From: Aquatica leii
Lineage: Eukaryota; Arthropoda; Insecta; Coleoptera; Lampyridae
DNA: 64,000 nt
Reading direction: 5' to 3'
Assembly (NCBI GenBank): GCA_035610365.1
Contig: CM069433.1
Location: 169,958,882 to 170,022,881, forward strand
Shown one piece after another: positions 45,360 through 57,278 of this stretch; within the stretch, counting starts at the first letter, position 1, and every line of letters starts with the position of its first letter. The notes beneath the pieces are model-generated. The model was not told where the DNA came from. It did not search any database and worked only from the letters and a program-made list of their open reading frames with translations. The translations under genes and the position numbers were made by a program.

Positions 45360-46300
45360 ATTGAACATGAAAAAATTGTCAGAATATGTCTCGGGTGCTA
45401 TTGCAAAACCAGATAAAACTAGTGTCGGCTAGGAAGTAGGGGCCAAGAGAGATATTGAAGCTAAAACAATTATTGATTTAAATGTTGACGAAACGATTGC
45501 TTTAAAAAAACTTGTAAGTTTGCCAATGAAATGAAATATAAATTGGAAAGAATTTATGGAAAGAATAATCAAAAATGTACTGCAATATTACAACAACGAT
45601 TTTTCAGTTATGGTGAACTGAAGTCTGTTGCCGAAAATTGTTTGTTAATTGATGGACTGACACAATATTTGCGGTCAAATGGAGAAGAAATCAAAGTTGA
45701 ATATTATCACGAATATTAAATTTTCTACGTACAAAGATTGATCATTTTTATGCAGCATGGGAGTCAGTAGCTGAAACAGATAAATAAATCTCTTTAGAAT
45801 TTCCGTGATCGTCTTCAACAGGAAGAAATTAGACTTCAGAATCGCGAGCCAGATATTGCTTGTGCTGAATATCTTAAATACCTTGAATACTGTAAGAAGA
45901 CTTATAGGTGTAATAATTGTCAGAAAAAAGACATTTTGCCAACGAATGTCCAAAGAAACAAAATAAAGCAACTGAAAAAACAATATCAAACCTTTTGTTT
46001 TATGTTCAATATATTTTGAAAAATTATCAAGCAATGGTGAAGTATAGATGAATGACAGTGGTGTCACGAATCATTTAACTGAAAATTTGAAATCGTTAAC
46101 AAATATACATTTATTAGATATTTCAACAAAGGATATACACAAGCTACAGCAGAAATTTCATTGATAATAGAAGAAAATAAAATTATCCTAATGGCTGAAA
46201 GAATTGGAGGTTTATTTAAAAAAAAAATTGGTGTAAAAAAAGAGTATAGTTTGTTAGCAGTAGATTTAAAGCTTTGGCATGAAAGATTGGTACATTAAAA
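45360..46300 (+). pseudogene. Copia element gag, protease and pre-integrase remnants
   Basis: Pieces in order across frames: a Gag segment with LERIYGKNNQ (45531 on), a zinc knuckle CNNCQKK...ANECPKK near 45907-45958 (with one frame slip), a protease site MNDSGVTNHLT near 46048-46080, and the pre-integrase motif LWHERLVH near 46274-46297. This is the copia (Ty1) order. There are many stops. The element is cut at about 46300 by a 249-bp inverted-repeat insertion and resumes at 46566. Confidence 0.7.
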
Positions 46301-46344
46301 TTAATATTGAAAATAAAACTTCTCCAATCAGCCACTAATATTAT

Positions 46345-46405
46345 GTTTACAAGTGACATGTTTCGACCATTTTATATTGATTAGGTCATCATCAGACTTA
46401 AATCA
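46345..46405 (-). ncRNA. Hammerhead-type self-cleaving ribozyme motif
   Basis: On minus: a helix I strand ...TTTAAGT, the core CTGATGA (46395-46389), one extra T, helix II GACC...GGTC (46387-46384 with 46368-46365), GAAA (46364-46361), then the palindromic ACATGT and the cleavage triplet GTC (46357-46355). ACTTG follows and pairs back with AAGT (four Watson-Crick pairs plus a wobble). Short palindromic helix III is a known trait of Penelope-type hammerheads, which act as dimers. The extra T before helix II deviates from the textbook core, but the Penelope-associated motif at 4015-4058 shares it. Confidence 0.65.
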
Positions 46406-46461
46406 ATTAACACAACAAACAATGCAAATTGAAGCCTTAAAAAGGAAATTTTACAAACAGA

Positions 46462-46530
46462 ACATTAGATTATAACTAAAAAATTGGCAATGTATATAAT
46501 GGTCAAAAATGTCACTTGTAAACATAATAT
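46462..46530 (+). ncRNA. Decayed hammerhead copy in the opposite arm
   Basis: On plus: GATTATAACTAA in place of GATGATGACCTAA, then GGTCAAAAATGTCAC in place of GGTCGAAACATGTCAC. The GAAA core reads AAAA and the CUGA core is lost, so cleavage is not expected. The similarity shows both arms descend from the same ribozyme-bearing repeat. Confidence 0.45.
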
Positions 46531-46565
46531 TATTGACTGATTGACGAAGTTTTTTTTTTAATATT

Positions 46566-47390
46566 AGTGTATTAAAAAGTAAAAGTCTTGATGTCAGATA
46601 ATGGAACAGAAATTTAAAATGTCAGAAGCAAGAACAAAAAATTTAATGAAATATTAACGAATTAAACAACTCAACAAAACAAGAGAGTTGAAAAAGAAAT
46701 GCGTACAATGGTGAAAGCAACACGATCCAAAATTTATACCAAGGATCTTGATACATCATTCTGAGCGAAAGCTTGAAACTATTCAGTTTTTAGAATAAAT
46801 CGGACTGAAACAGTAATGCTGTTGATTACCTACCTGCAGATTTGAAGTTCGATAGTCCAGTAAATTTAAAATCCATAAGAAGTTTAGAATGTGAATGCTG
46901 CATGCTGATACCTAATCATCAACGTCAGAAAATTGATAAACAGAGCAAAAAAGAAATTTTTATTGGTTAGAATTTGGAAGAGCGTAGTTATAAAGTTTAT
47001 TTACTAAATGAAAGGCATATTAAACTATTGCCATAAAGATCGAATGCAACAAAAAATTACTGCTTAAAATATATGGAAGCATAAAAATTAACAGATTTAA
47101 TGGAAATAATAATAAATCATTGACATGTAAGTGAGTAGTACATGAAAAAAATTAGGTGAAAGATTAAGAGCAACAATTTTGGGTTGATGTATTGATCAAA
47201 CGCAAGCAATTGGCTGCACTGAAACATTTGTTCCAGTGTCGTCGTTAGACGAGCAAGTATGCCAATATTTTTAAGTTATGCAGCAAGAAAAAATTGAAGA
47301 TTTATATTTTTCATATTAATACAGTTTTTGTGAATTGAAAAGTGCCAGAAGAAATACTCATAATGCTGCCAGAGGGTTTTTATTACAATT
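46566..47390 (+). pseudogene. Copia integrase and start of reverse transcriptase
   Basis: LMSDNGTEI (integrase Asp, near 46590) is followed by a decayed QQN-RVE-E segment (near 46670-46705). Then come DYLPADLKF and CMLIPNHQRQKIDKQSKKEIFIG (46820-46968), the usual copia integrase C-terminus. VPEEILIMLPEGF near 47343-47380 matches the RT motif EEIYMxQPEGF. Stops are frequent. The pol reading is lost after 47390 and picks up as RNase H at 52325. Confidence 0.65.
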
Positions 47391-48930
47391 ATTATTGCAA
47401 TATTTGTAAATTATGGTATTATAATAGGGCAAGATAAAAAAATGATAAAACAAGTACAGTGCACGTCGCTTATTGAAATCGTGGATAATGTTATTAGTCA
47501 GGTAATGTTATCACTTTATTAAATAACGAATCGGACATATGCTACTATTTAGAAAAAACATCGTTAGTGATCATATCATCTATTTGGCAAAAATTTTTTA
47601 ACAGAAGTTTTACAATACGCTTGTAAAGCTAGTAAAAAATTTAATTAATGTACCCTAAAAATACTTGCTTTGCATATTTAACTTGGTTTTTACGGTGTTA
47701 TTTATTTAAGAATTTGGACTGACATTTGTAACATTACCTAAATTAAATATCTGTAAATACGGTATCTTTGAGTTACTTTGTATTTTCAGTGTACTTGGAA
47801 AGAATATGTAGTTCTTAGAATAACAGCTTAATTCAACTACGTCTTATGTGATAACATTATTTTGTATTTATTTTAATTTTTAGTGTCAGCAAAGTGAATT
47901 AATCATCATAATCTTTTAAAATTGTTTTTTTATTCATGATCTCAACAAACTATTGCAACAAGCTCAAAATTTCGGTTTTTCTAAACGTTTTATTAAAACT
48001 TTTATATTGATATTTATTGCGTGTATTGGTGCTAAAATTTCATTATCTAAATTAACAACTTGTTATTGAGATACAGGCTGTATGTATTTTATCGCTTTCT
48101 AACTTTTTTTTGGAATATTGGGTATCGTTATCATTCGGTTACTGTTATTAAAAACCCCACGTTCCAATGTGATTCTATTAAGTAGCTTGCACTGTATTAA
48201 CAGATTTGAGTAGAAAACTCAATATGAAATTTACTATCAAAATGAAAAATTTTTGTATTTTGAAATCTAAATTAATCGGTATTCTAGTAAACCAAGAAAA
48301 ATATACCCACAAAATATTATTTTGACTTGGTTTTGAAAAATTAAATTCGGAATGTTGACAAAAAAAACAATGATAAACCGGTAAACAATAAATCGTTTCT
48401 TGCGAACAGCATGTAATAAGCCATTTGAAAGACAATGTGGATAAAAAGATTGATCAAAGAATGTAAACAATCAAGTGAATCTTTTCACGAGTACGTGATC
48501 AAAAGAAAAACTCCCGTATGCAATCTCTCGCTTTTGCTTCGCGTTAGGGTTTTTAAACTTTTGTTTAAAATTCCTCCTCCTTCATTGTACCCAATTTTGA
48601 CTTATTACTTTAAACGCTTTTTTTATCAGTACCAAATCTGTCAATTGGCTTCTCCCTTTTACTCATTCTACTAAAGACGCCCTTTTCTACCTTTAAGATA
48701 TTACCATGTCGTTATTGAATGGCGCTGCGTGTTTCAACTGAAATAAAATTTACCGATTCCGTAACTTTCTTTGCATTTAATAATAAACCAAGGCGCTACT
48801 AACTCTAAGAAAGCAAGAGTCGCTTTGTCGCTTTCGTAACATTACACCAGACATCTGAAATTATGTTACTTGAACCATGTTTGAATCAACACTGCCAGAT
48901 TTTGCTTATTGAAATGAAGCAATTGCCTTA
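47391..48930. other. Unassigned sequence within the copia pile
   Basis: No motif. Possibly decayed copia RT or an older insertion. ORFs at 48178-48470 (minus) and 48435-48674 (plus) have no recognisable domain. Confidence 0.4.
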
Positions 48931-51900
48931 GGTGGAACAAATGAACGTACTAACTAGACACTTGCAGAATGTGGTGGTTATATGCTAGTGGATTAACTTG
49001 TTGTTCCCGTCTTGCTTTACTGATAACAAATAGTTTTTTTTTTAATATATGTGGTTACTTCGGTTTTATTTTATGGGGTTCTCACACTATCGGTCTGTTT
49101 CATACGCCCCCAGGATTCACGTGAGTTGGCATTTATGCAAACACAGGTGAATCTTTTTGGAAACCTAATTTATTTTAAGTTATGTAACTAGGTCTTTATG
49201 ACATGCCAACGTAGTGTAATGCCAGTTTTGAATTTCTTTTTCCGTTCAGGATATCGTTGTTTGTTGATGAAAAGTTTTACTCGAAGTGGGTCTATCCTGC
49301 AGTAGACTTCTCGGTAGTGGTCAGCTACGGTCGTCTTGGAATAACAACGGCTTTTGGCTACGTTGCTGTTGTTTGGTAGGTCCTGTAGGTTTTAGCGCTG
49401 TCTCTTGTTGTTTACGTTGTAACCCGAGTGCTCTCTAAGTAGCCTCTCCGCAATGACAGTGGTGAATGACACGTACGGGTGCTGAACAAATATGTTCATC
49501 CATAGTCCAGACTTTAATACCTATAACATTTACCAGCAGTCAGTCCTTAAAATATTAGGTTTAAATAAAAATTATGTTATGATGAATGAATACTAAGCGT
49601 TTTTCTGAAATTTTGTTAACATTTAAATTATAGACGACACTATTAGTTTTTTGGTTTAGTAAAATTAACATTACATAGACTACATATGAATTTGTCTTTA
49701 AATTCGTCAATTGGTTGGATAAGTTGTTCTATATTTACCGTAATGGAGGTAAATTTGCCAAATTGTAAGTTCCCACCGTCGCGTTTGTTTCAGGATCCCG
49801 AAGGGTATACACGTAGAGTAGACATTTCTGAAACATCTCCAACATATGGCACTACACGCCGACCCTTTAGCTTTGTCGTTTGCATCTCCGCATTTTTATT
49901 AGGTTGACACGCACCTTGTTACGGATTGCTTGCCGATCTTGATTAGGCATACGTTGTAGTCGTTTGCTGAGTTCTTCATCTAATGGCGTAGGAGGAATCT
50001 TACCATACAATATCTCGTATGCCGTAAATCCAGTACTTTTATGTAGTATTTGATTCAAACAGTTTTCGATTCTAAGAAGCTGTGCAACCTAGTTAAATGC
50101 TGGGTGTCGTATCAAAGACAAAGTTGGTTGTATATCTTTTTTCTGTACTCCTTGTCTCTTAATACGACCCGTAGGTAAATAACCATATTCTTTGATAAAA
50201 TAATTTAAAGCAGTGTTGACAGGTTTAGAAAAAACATCTACGGTTACAACAAGTTGTGCATTGATTTATATATGCGCATCCAATAATCGGTTTGTTTCAT
50301 TGTTGTTACAATTTTACTTGCTCCAATATGTACGTATAGGTGCTGATAGAGCCAAATAAAAAAACCTTGGTTAGTGCTTTTTGAATAACTAACTTACTGA
50401 ATTAAATTTCATGGTTTTTAAACATTTTCTACTTGCGTTCAAAGATCACTAGAAAAACACGATAATACATCCAGCGCAACATTTCTTCTGGGATCCACTC
50501 TACAAAATAGTGAGACTGGCTGAAAATTAGTGTATAACAAGTTAAACGTTCATTGAGAAGTTTGCACATGTTCAAAAATTTTAATATTCTTACAATAACT
50601 TTAGTTCCTTGAAGATAAGTTCAAAATTTTTGAAAAGCAAGGTTAACTCCTGATAATTCCTTTTCTGTGGTAGTGTAGTTAAGTTCGGGTTTCCGGATGC
50701 TACGAAATGCTACGATAGTTTGCATTCCATCCTTTAACTTTTGAAAAAGTTTTGCCCCTCAGTTCGTATTCAGAGCTATCTGTTTGCACGTATTATAGTT
50801 TTGGGTAATCCGGATGTATTAAGAAGACCGCTTAGAAAAATTGGTCTTTGATATTTATAAACGCGTTCTGCTTGGTTTCACCCCAGACCTATTTAGCACC
50901 TTTCTTTAACAAACCGGTTAGATGTCGTGTGTATGCGCGCTATGCTGTTGGCAGAACTGACGGTAATAGTTGCACAAACCTAAAAAAGCGCGGAAGTGTT
51001 TTTGCTTCTTAGATGTACAAAACATCCAAATTGCGTTTACTTTCTCTGGATCAGGTCGGATACTTTCAAAAGTTAGTAGATCTTAGAAATTTTACTTTAG
51101 AGTTTACACTAAAAAAAGCAGGATTTTTCCAAGTTTATGATCATCTATTATAAAAAAAGATAATAATAATGTAATTTGTCAATATGAAGCACGAAGATCT
51201 ATAGAGAACTTGACCTTCGCCTCTCTAAAGTAAAGTAGAAGTTCTTCCGGAACGAGCGGTGATTTGTAATATGAGTCTATCTGATCGTTTAGAGTTCGCG
51301 CATCTAAACAAATTCTGACTGATCCGTTCCTATTTTTGACTATAGTCATTAGGCTAGCGTATGGTGACGCTTGTTTTATAACACCAAGATCGGCCATTTC
51401 TTGAATGACACTCTTTACGCCCGGTCGTAGAGCGAATGGAATCGGGTAGGGTCGTTTTATAAATGGAGTCGACGTTTTCATTATTATCCAATGTTGATAA
51501 AAAGTGGTTCGCTGTGGGATTTTTTTTGAAAAATTGGTCAAAACTCCAACAACAACTAAAGTAATTGTTTTTTATCTTGTAGTGTTTCTTAAATTCTCTC
51601 GACTTTTCCTTGTATCGCTGTTTGGCTTTTCCAGGATTTAGTATTGTCCGGTGGTAAAAAAGCTTACGCAATGTGGGTTTTTTCTGTGATCTCGAGTGCC
51701 TTTGTTGCAGTTTGATTCTGTCCAATATGTAGCTTGGTTAAACCTCCAGTTTGTTTTATAAGGTGCTCTTGTTGTTCAAAATCTAGCGTGCTTTTAACTG
51801 CAGCCAATCGATGCCCAATTGCCTAAAAAAATTAAAAATGCTTGTAAATTGACTCGCTAGCTACGTTGCCCAAGGGTGGTTTACATTCTGTAACCAAGAT

Positions 51901-52317
51901 TTTTTTTCATATTTCTTCAAAGACACAACTAACTTCACTACCCGTGTCTAGCAAATTCCGTGCAGGGTTATCGTTTATCTGACATACGATCTTCGGCAGT
52001 ATTTGATTTTAAGTGACATTCACTTCAGTTGGTTCTTCTAGTCGAACATGTGTATTTCGGTCGAGTTGCTTATGGTGACCACCGCGGCTTTTTTCGACTA
52101 AGTGTTGCTTTGTCGCCAAATGTTGCTTATTAAAATAATTTGCTCTATTTCCTTAGACTTATTCCCACAGCGGTAGAACAAATCAACGTATTAGCTAAAC
52201 ACCTGCAGAATGTGGTAATTGTTGCTCCCGTCTCGCTTTACTTATAAACATTTTTTTCGACACACGTGGTTACTTCGGCTTCATTTTATAGGGTTCTCAC
52301 ACTGTCGGTCCGTTTTA
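48931..52317 (-). mobile_element. Decayed Ty3/gypsy element with short LTRs, nested in copia
   Basis: Direct repeats 48931-49101 and 52171-52317 share GTAGAACAAAT..., GCAGAATGTGGT, CACGTGGTTACTTCGG and TTCTCACACT, and look like ~150-170-bp LTRs. The minus strand of the right copy has a TATAAAAT promoter match. GGGGGCGTA next to the left repeat could be a polypurine tract. Pol fragments lie between on minus. Copia RNase H resumes right after the right repeat, so this element inserted into copia. Confidence 0.65.
49867..52000 (-). pseudogene. Gypsy pol remnants (protease, RT, RNase H, integrase tail)
   Basis: On minus: protease NLLDTGSEVSCVF near 51955-51915. RT N-terminal half at 51541-51179 with RPYPIPFALRPGVKSVIQEM, DLGVIKQASPYAS, VRICLDARTLN and FSIDLRASY. 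Then a deletion that removes the YxDD box. Then PDPEKVNAIW and RAFLGLCNYYRQF near 51060-50945, RNase H scraps with VQTDSSEYEL near 50790-50760, and an integrase tail STGFTAYEILYGK at 50058-49867. Catalytically dead. Confidence 0.7.
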
Positions 52318-52324
52318 TTAACTA

Positions 52325-52760
52325 CTATATCAAAGCCCGATATTGAAATTATTTAAGTCAACAACTTAGTAATCAAAAACTTATCCATTGGAAAATGGAT
52401 GAACAAATTTTTAAACAATTTAAGAAAACAAAAGATTATGGTATATTTTTTAATAGAGATATTGTAGCAGACAAGAAGATATGATGTCAACTAATAATGT
52501 TTTAATTGATTGTAGAAGACCTATTGTTTGGTTAGCAGAGAAACAATCAGTAACATCATTGTCGTCGGAAGAGCCAGAGTATCAAGCTGCAGTAAGAGCA
52601 ATACATGAAACTTGTTGGAGAAGAAAAGAATCATAAAAGAATTAAAAATAAATCATTTGATTGTACGTACAAATATGTTCACCGATAATTAAACCGCTAA
52701 ACATATGTTGGAAGATATGGAAGAAGAAAAAATTACAACTTATTAGTTACGCTGTGCAGT
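52325..52760 (+). pseudogene. Copia RNase H remnant (continuation)
   Basis: HWKMDEQIFKQFKKTKDYGI, then RPIVWLAEKQSVTSLSSEEP and EYQAAVRAIHE match the copia RNase H region (xVxWxSxKQxxVxxSSxEAEYxA). It continues, after the nested gypsy, the copia element last seen at 47390. Frames shift at least twice. Confidence 0.65.
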
Positions 52761-53980
52761 TTTTTTTGGTTGCCATATATAAAAAAATTAAAAAATTGTG
52801 GCTTTTATAATTAAAAAAAAGAGAATCTCTGTAAAAATTTTTAACGTAATTGGTTAGATGAATACAAAAAATAATTACTCATAACTCTGCAATACAAGGG
52901 TCTTCATTCACTTACAAATTTATAATAAACTTGAAACCTTTGTTAAAATCGTAACCGATAAAATAACAAAATTTTAGGTAGTTTCCCGTTTTATTTTTGT
53001 CAAGTGTACTACGCCATTTTTAATTTAAACAGGAAGAAAAAAAATTTATAGAAACAACCTAGTTTTGAATCTTATTTTTCTCTCTAAAGCTATTTATTTT
53101 ATCATTTTCCATATTAATAAATTTAATTTTAGATTTTCGTTAAGGTTTTTAATTTAAAGTAACTAATTGTAAGCATTTGTTTTTTGGTTCAAATTATTTT
53201 TACGCTAGTAATAACTGGACAATAATCTTAAAAGTGCCCAAACAATTCTCTCAACTTAAGATTAAAAATCTTTATCTTATTTCCAGAATTTTATTTTGAC
53301 AAATTGATTAAGCGATCGTATTACATTCAAAATAATTATATATGAAGTAGTACAGGATATCGTATGTAAATGTTTTGTAAGATTAACTTATATCGTTAGA
53401 TACGGTTAATTAATAAACCAAACAACATGTGGATGTTATTTGTTTAGCAAGATAACAATTATATAGAATGGCGCAATTCTACCAGTTCTAATAATAAGCA
53501 GTCAAATTAATTGTTATAAAAAAGTGTCAATCATAAATTAACTCTAATCAATTTTCACTGTTCCAGGTGTTTTATTTAATCAAAGTTCGAAATAAACGGA
53601 TTTTTGTCGTAGTATTGATAAATTAGTTGTATTTACAATGCTCTTAAATGTTAGAAGGCAACTACTAGTTGCATTATATTAGTTTCAACAGTTCTTACTG
53701 ACAATGTTTCTTCAACAAACTAGCAAAGAAAGATACGTTTTACTACTAATTTAGCTCTAGAATGCTTAGTGAGGTTGCGCGTCACGCCAAAAGAATTTTA
53801 AATTTGATAACTTTCTTGTGCATGAATTGGCAACATTATTTAAGGTTAGAGTGTTTGTGTTGTTGGTCGCACGTTTTTATTGAGTGCAATAGACTATAAG
53901 TTATTTTGTGTTTGGGGTGACGAGTAACCATAGGTAAGCATTCTATATATTAGTAACATCATAATTTCTTAGATAGTTGT
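52761..53980. other. AT-rich stretch, no gene seen
   Basis: May include the copia 3' end. No LTR partner was recognised. Confidence 0.45.
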
Positions 53981-53984
53981 GTGA

Positions 53985-55010
53985 CCAGATGATCCAAAGT
54001 TGAAGGAAACTTTATTAGAATGAAATGACGAACTCGACAGTGAAACTGATTCGGATAATAGCGGTAGGGACTACAAAAACAATGTTTCAGTACAGTCTAA
54101 CAGAGAGAGCACTTACTTTGCGGAAGACCGTAAAGGAAAAAATGTGAAAAAAGGAAAAAATGGGCATATTTAGAGCACTAAGATCCCACATCCTACTCGC
54201 ACGCCTAAAAAAATATTGTGTTACGTATGCCAGGACCAAAAGATTCTGCTAAAAATATTACAACGGAGTTAAAGGCGTAGAAGTTATCTTTGACGCAATC
54301 GTTTTAGATAATATCGTCTTGCATACTACAGCGACAAAAAGATAAATATGTTCCTAAGCGTGAAACGCTGACAAAATTTTGGTTTTCATAGGACTGTTTT
54401 ATATAGCAGAGTGTAGAAAAAATAACCAAATGACTACAGTAGAAATGTGGTCAAAACATGGACCACAAGTCTATCGAATCATAATCAGTGAAACAAGATT
54501 TAGATTTTTGGTACCTTGCTTTAGATTTTACGACAAAACCGAAAGAAACAAAAAAGATTAATTTTCTCCAGTACGTAATATAAGCGAAATATTTATATGT
54601 AACTGAACAAAATACTATACTTCCCACAGTTATTGCAGAATTTATAAACAATTGTTGCGGTTTTGAGGCAATTGCCCTTTTAGAATCTACATTGCATCAA
54701 AACCTGATAAATATGAGAAGTTATGACGAGGTGTGTTTCACGCACGCATTTTTATATAACAACCGATATTTCATATATCGGCAAAGAAAACCGGACAAAT
54801 AAAGAACCTCTTCCAAATTTTTACGGAAAAACTGACAGAACTATTCAGGAAGCAAGATCTAATTCGACAATAGACATTTGGTTTACGTCTATCCCCCTAG
54901 CCGACAAAATGCTTACTGATTATAATTTTACCATCGTGGGCACAAAAAAAAATCTTCCATCCTTTTTCCCAAACAAATGAAAGTTATGTCATGTCAGTTT
55001 GGATTTGAAA
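53985..55010 (+). pseudogene. piggyBac-type transposase remnant
   Basis: An acidic N-terminal stretch (SDNSG region) runs from about 53990. The transposase core at 54379-54561 has FIGLFYIAECRKNNQ, then EMWSKHGPQVYR and RFLVPCFRFYDKTER, matching piggyBac's GLLxxAG...ELW...F...LRFDD. The block STIDIWFTSIPLADKML and FTIVGTKKN at 54723-54980 matches DNWFTSxPLAxxLL...VGTxRxN, and this second catalytic Asp is preserved. Several frameshifts precede and follow, and no C-terminal RING-like Cys region was found. Confidence 0.75.
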
Positions 55011-57240
55011 CTTGTTACATGTCATTATTTAGGGTTGGGGTTCATTTTGGTTTTTAGAGCTTTTGGTCCTTGGAGGGATTTATTACATGTTATAATTTAT
55101 GCATTTTCTATAAGAAATAATTCTAATAAAATTCACGGCGTCAGTGGTTTGCGGATTCCACTGTTTGTAAAATGTGTATCCAATTACATTTACGGGAAGG
55201 GAGCGCAAATGAATTGTTATGTAAAACCGCTGTGAGCGATCAACATTTTGTTAAGATGCTATCCGCTAAATTGTAAGAAATTCTTCTTTCTATTTAATTT
55301 TCATCGCCAATTTCTATTACGTTTTTAACAATTATGCTGTCAAAAAATGGTTCAAAATTAGGTTTTTTTTAAAAATTAGATTGGTGTTCGCAAGTATTAA
55401 AATGGCGTCGGTTTTGTTGCTTTTTATATGTTTAAAATCCTTTTTAGCGAGTTTCCTGGGGCTTTGAAACGGCTTTTCTAGTGGTAATAATCTTCGTAAA
55501 TCATAATTTTTTTCATAATCGGTGATACTTATCCAGTAACCTCCTGAAGACGTATTATTGGAGACAATGGTTAACATCTTTGGATCTCACCTTATCTTAA
55601 AAATCTATTTATGACGATAGATGACTCAAGCTTCATGCGGATTTATCTTGACGTATTGTATTGTAAAAGTTTCTTATTTGTATTTTCTAATTATTTATTC
55701 TGCTTTAATATTTTTTTTTTGAATTCACCGTATTACATATTCTAATTTGTAACTATCAAGAATTTAATTGTAGATCATACTAAAACATTTTACTTTCAAT
55801 CGTTTTACTTTTTTTTTAAATCTTTAACTTTATGTAATGCAGCTATCTTAACTACGCTGACGTTATACTATTCAACTTTCTTAGATAGTTTGAATGTAGT
55901 CGACGCCAGATTTAGGCACATAACCCCGTAAGCTAACATACTACGTCCGTTCTCGTCTATAAACAAATAAGAAGTAGTGAACGTTTTACTACTCGTGTAA
56001 CGATTTATTTATTTATATTCAGAAATCATTTAAAAGGTTCACTTAACTGTGTATTGAAAATTGTTGTCTACATTTAAATAATTACAATTCATTTAAATTA
56101 TGGGATTTTCTTAGTGGGATTTTTTGAAAAAAGCCATTTATGTATTTAAAAAAGGGAATTTCCTGTGTGACCATTGACACCTAAAGGTGGATACAAAAAA
56201 AAGTATATTACTTTTTTTACTTTAAACGATACAAATTTGAGAATGAATTGGGTTTGTATTAATTTTGTTTGCCAAAAGTTTATACCTGGCTTCTCTCAAT
56301 TTTTTTAAAAATCGCATCTACAAATTTCACAATGGTGAACCTTAGGAATTATTCCAATCATCTTTACCTGTGAGCCTGGCCATCATCAGAAGGTAATTGT
56401 TTGTCTGAACCTGTGTCCTCCTTTTTGCATCAATAGATTATTGTGGCGTTTTCTCTATTGCTCGTGGTTGTTACTTAATCGTTTCTTACCTGCGGTGTCT
56501 TACTCGTTATCGTTAGCATCTACGGCAATCGAATATTCCTTTTAGGCTCGTTACTGTAAGTCGCTATCTCAAGATACGTCGACAATTGGAGCCTGGACTA
56601 TAGCTCTTATAGGCTTATCTCTGGCATTCGTTGTATCCTGCACACTTGTCGAGTAGCAAAGATTGCACCCAGGTACTCTGATCGAACTTCAATTAGGTTA
56701 CAGTATTAAACGTTACGTTCCTAAGAACAATAACAAGGTGTTATCGCGATATAAGTAATTGTTTAAATAGATTCCCTTTTCTCGTAGTTATAAAGAGTTG
56801 AACCAACTGTGTCAAGCACGGTCACGTTGAATGTACTACGATAGCTTTCCTTAATATGCGTGATCGATGGATTGTAATGTCAATTAAATTTGCCGCTATT
56901 ATGCGTATTTTGGTCAAAAGACCCGTAGATAAAATTGTTGTGCTTAAGTTTAACGATCTTATGTCGCAAAGCAATCTTCTTACAACTTCGCTGTGGTTAT
57001 TGCATGTTTATTTGCGCTTGACTGTGACTCCAGGTCCACATTCGGTTGGCTTTACTTTGTGTTGCAACAGAGTGCATTTTTTGGATTGTGTAGTGTTTGG
57101 CATTTTATAACGTTATAATATTCAATCCTATTACACATGGGTACCGATGATAATGTTTTTTTTCTGCTTCATTCCCAGTGATTTAATAGTTTTGTCCCGC
57201 ACCGTCCGAGGTACCCTAATCTCTGCTTCAGTTCGAGTGC
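55011..57240. other. Mostly unassigned; possible LTR of the third gypsy near 3' end
   Basis: A minus ORF at 55577-55332 (81 aa) is unrecognised. The stretch before 57250, directly upstream of a primer-binding site, must contain the LTR end of the gypsy element, but its start is not evident. Confidence 0.35.
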
Positions 57241-57251
57241 AGTAAGATAAT

Positions 57252-57270
57252 TGGTGCCCAACGTGGGGCC
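57252..57270 (+). other. Retroelement primer-binding site
   Basis: TGGTGCCCAACGTGGGGCC is one base from the common TGGCGCCCAACGTGGGGC primer-binding form. It lies just before a gag-like frame. Confidence 0.6.
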
Positions 57271-57278
57271 CGTATTTA

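Larger units (their letters stand above)
46309..46557. mobile_element. Inverted-repeat element carrying hammerhead motifs (Penelope-derived?)
   Basis: The left arm 46316-46368 and right arm 46501-46550 are imperfect inverted copies (markers CAATCAG, TAATATTATGTTTACAAGTG, ACATxTTTxGACC). TTAATATT occurs at 46301-46308 and 46558-46565 and may be the TSD. The left arm contains a hammerhead-type motif on minus, and the right arm a decayed copy on plus. The element interrupts a copia pseudogene. The best explanation is a head-to-head pair of Penelope-like terminal repeats. Confidence 0.6.

Noticed and set aside
55332-55577. An 81-aa minus ORF next to the piggyBac remnant, first considered as its C-terminus
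   Set aside because: Wrong strand, and no piggyBac C-terminal motif. Left unassigned.
56371-56395. CTGATGATGGCC on the minus strand, looking like a third hammerhead
   Set aside because: There is no GAAA-plus-helix II partner or cleavage triplet nearby; only the core word is present.
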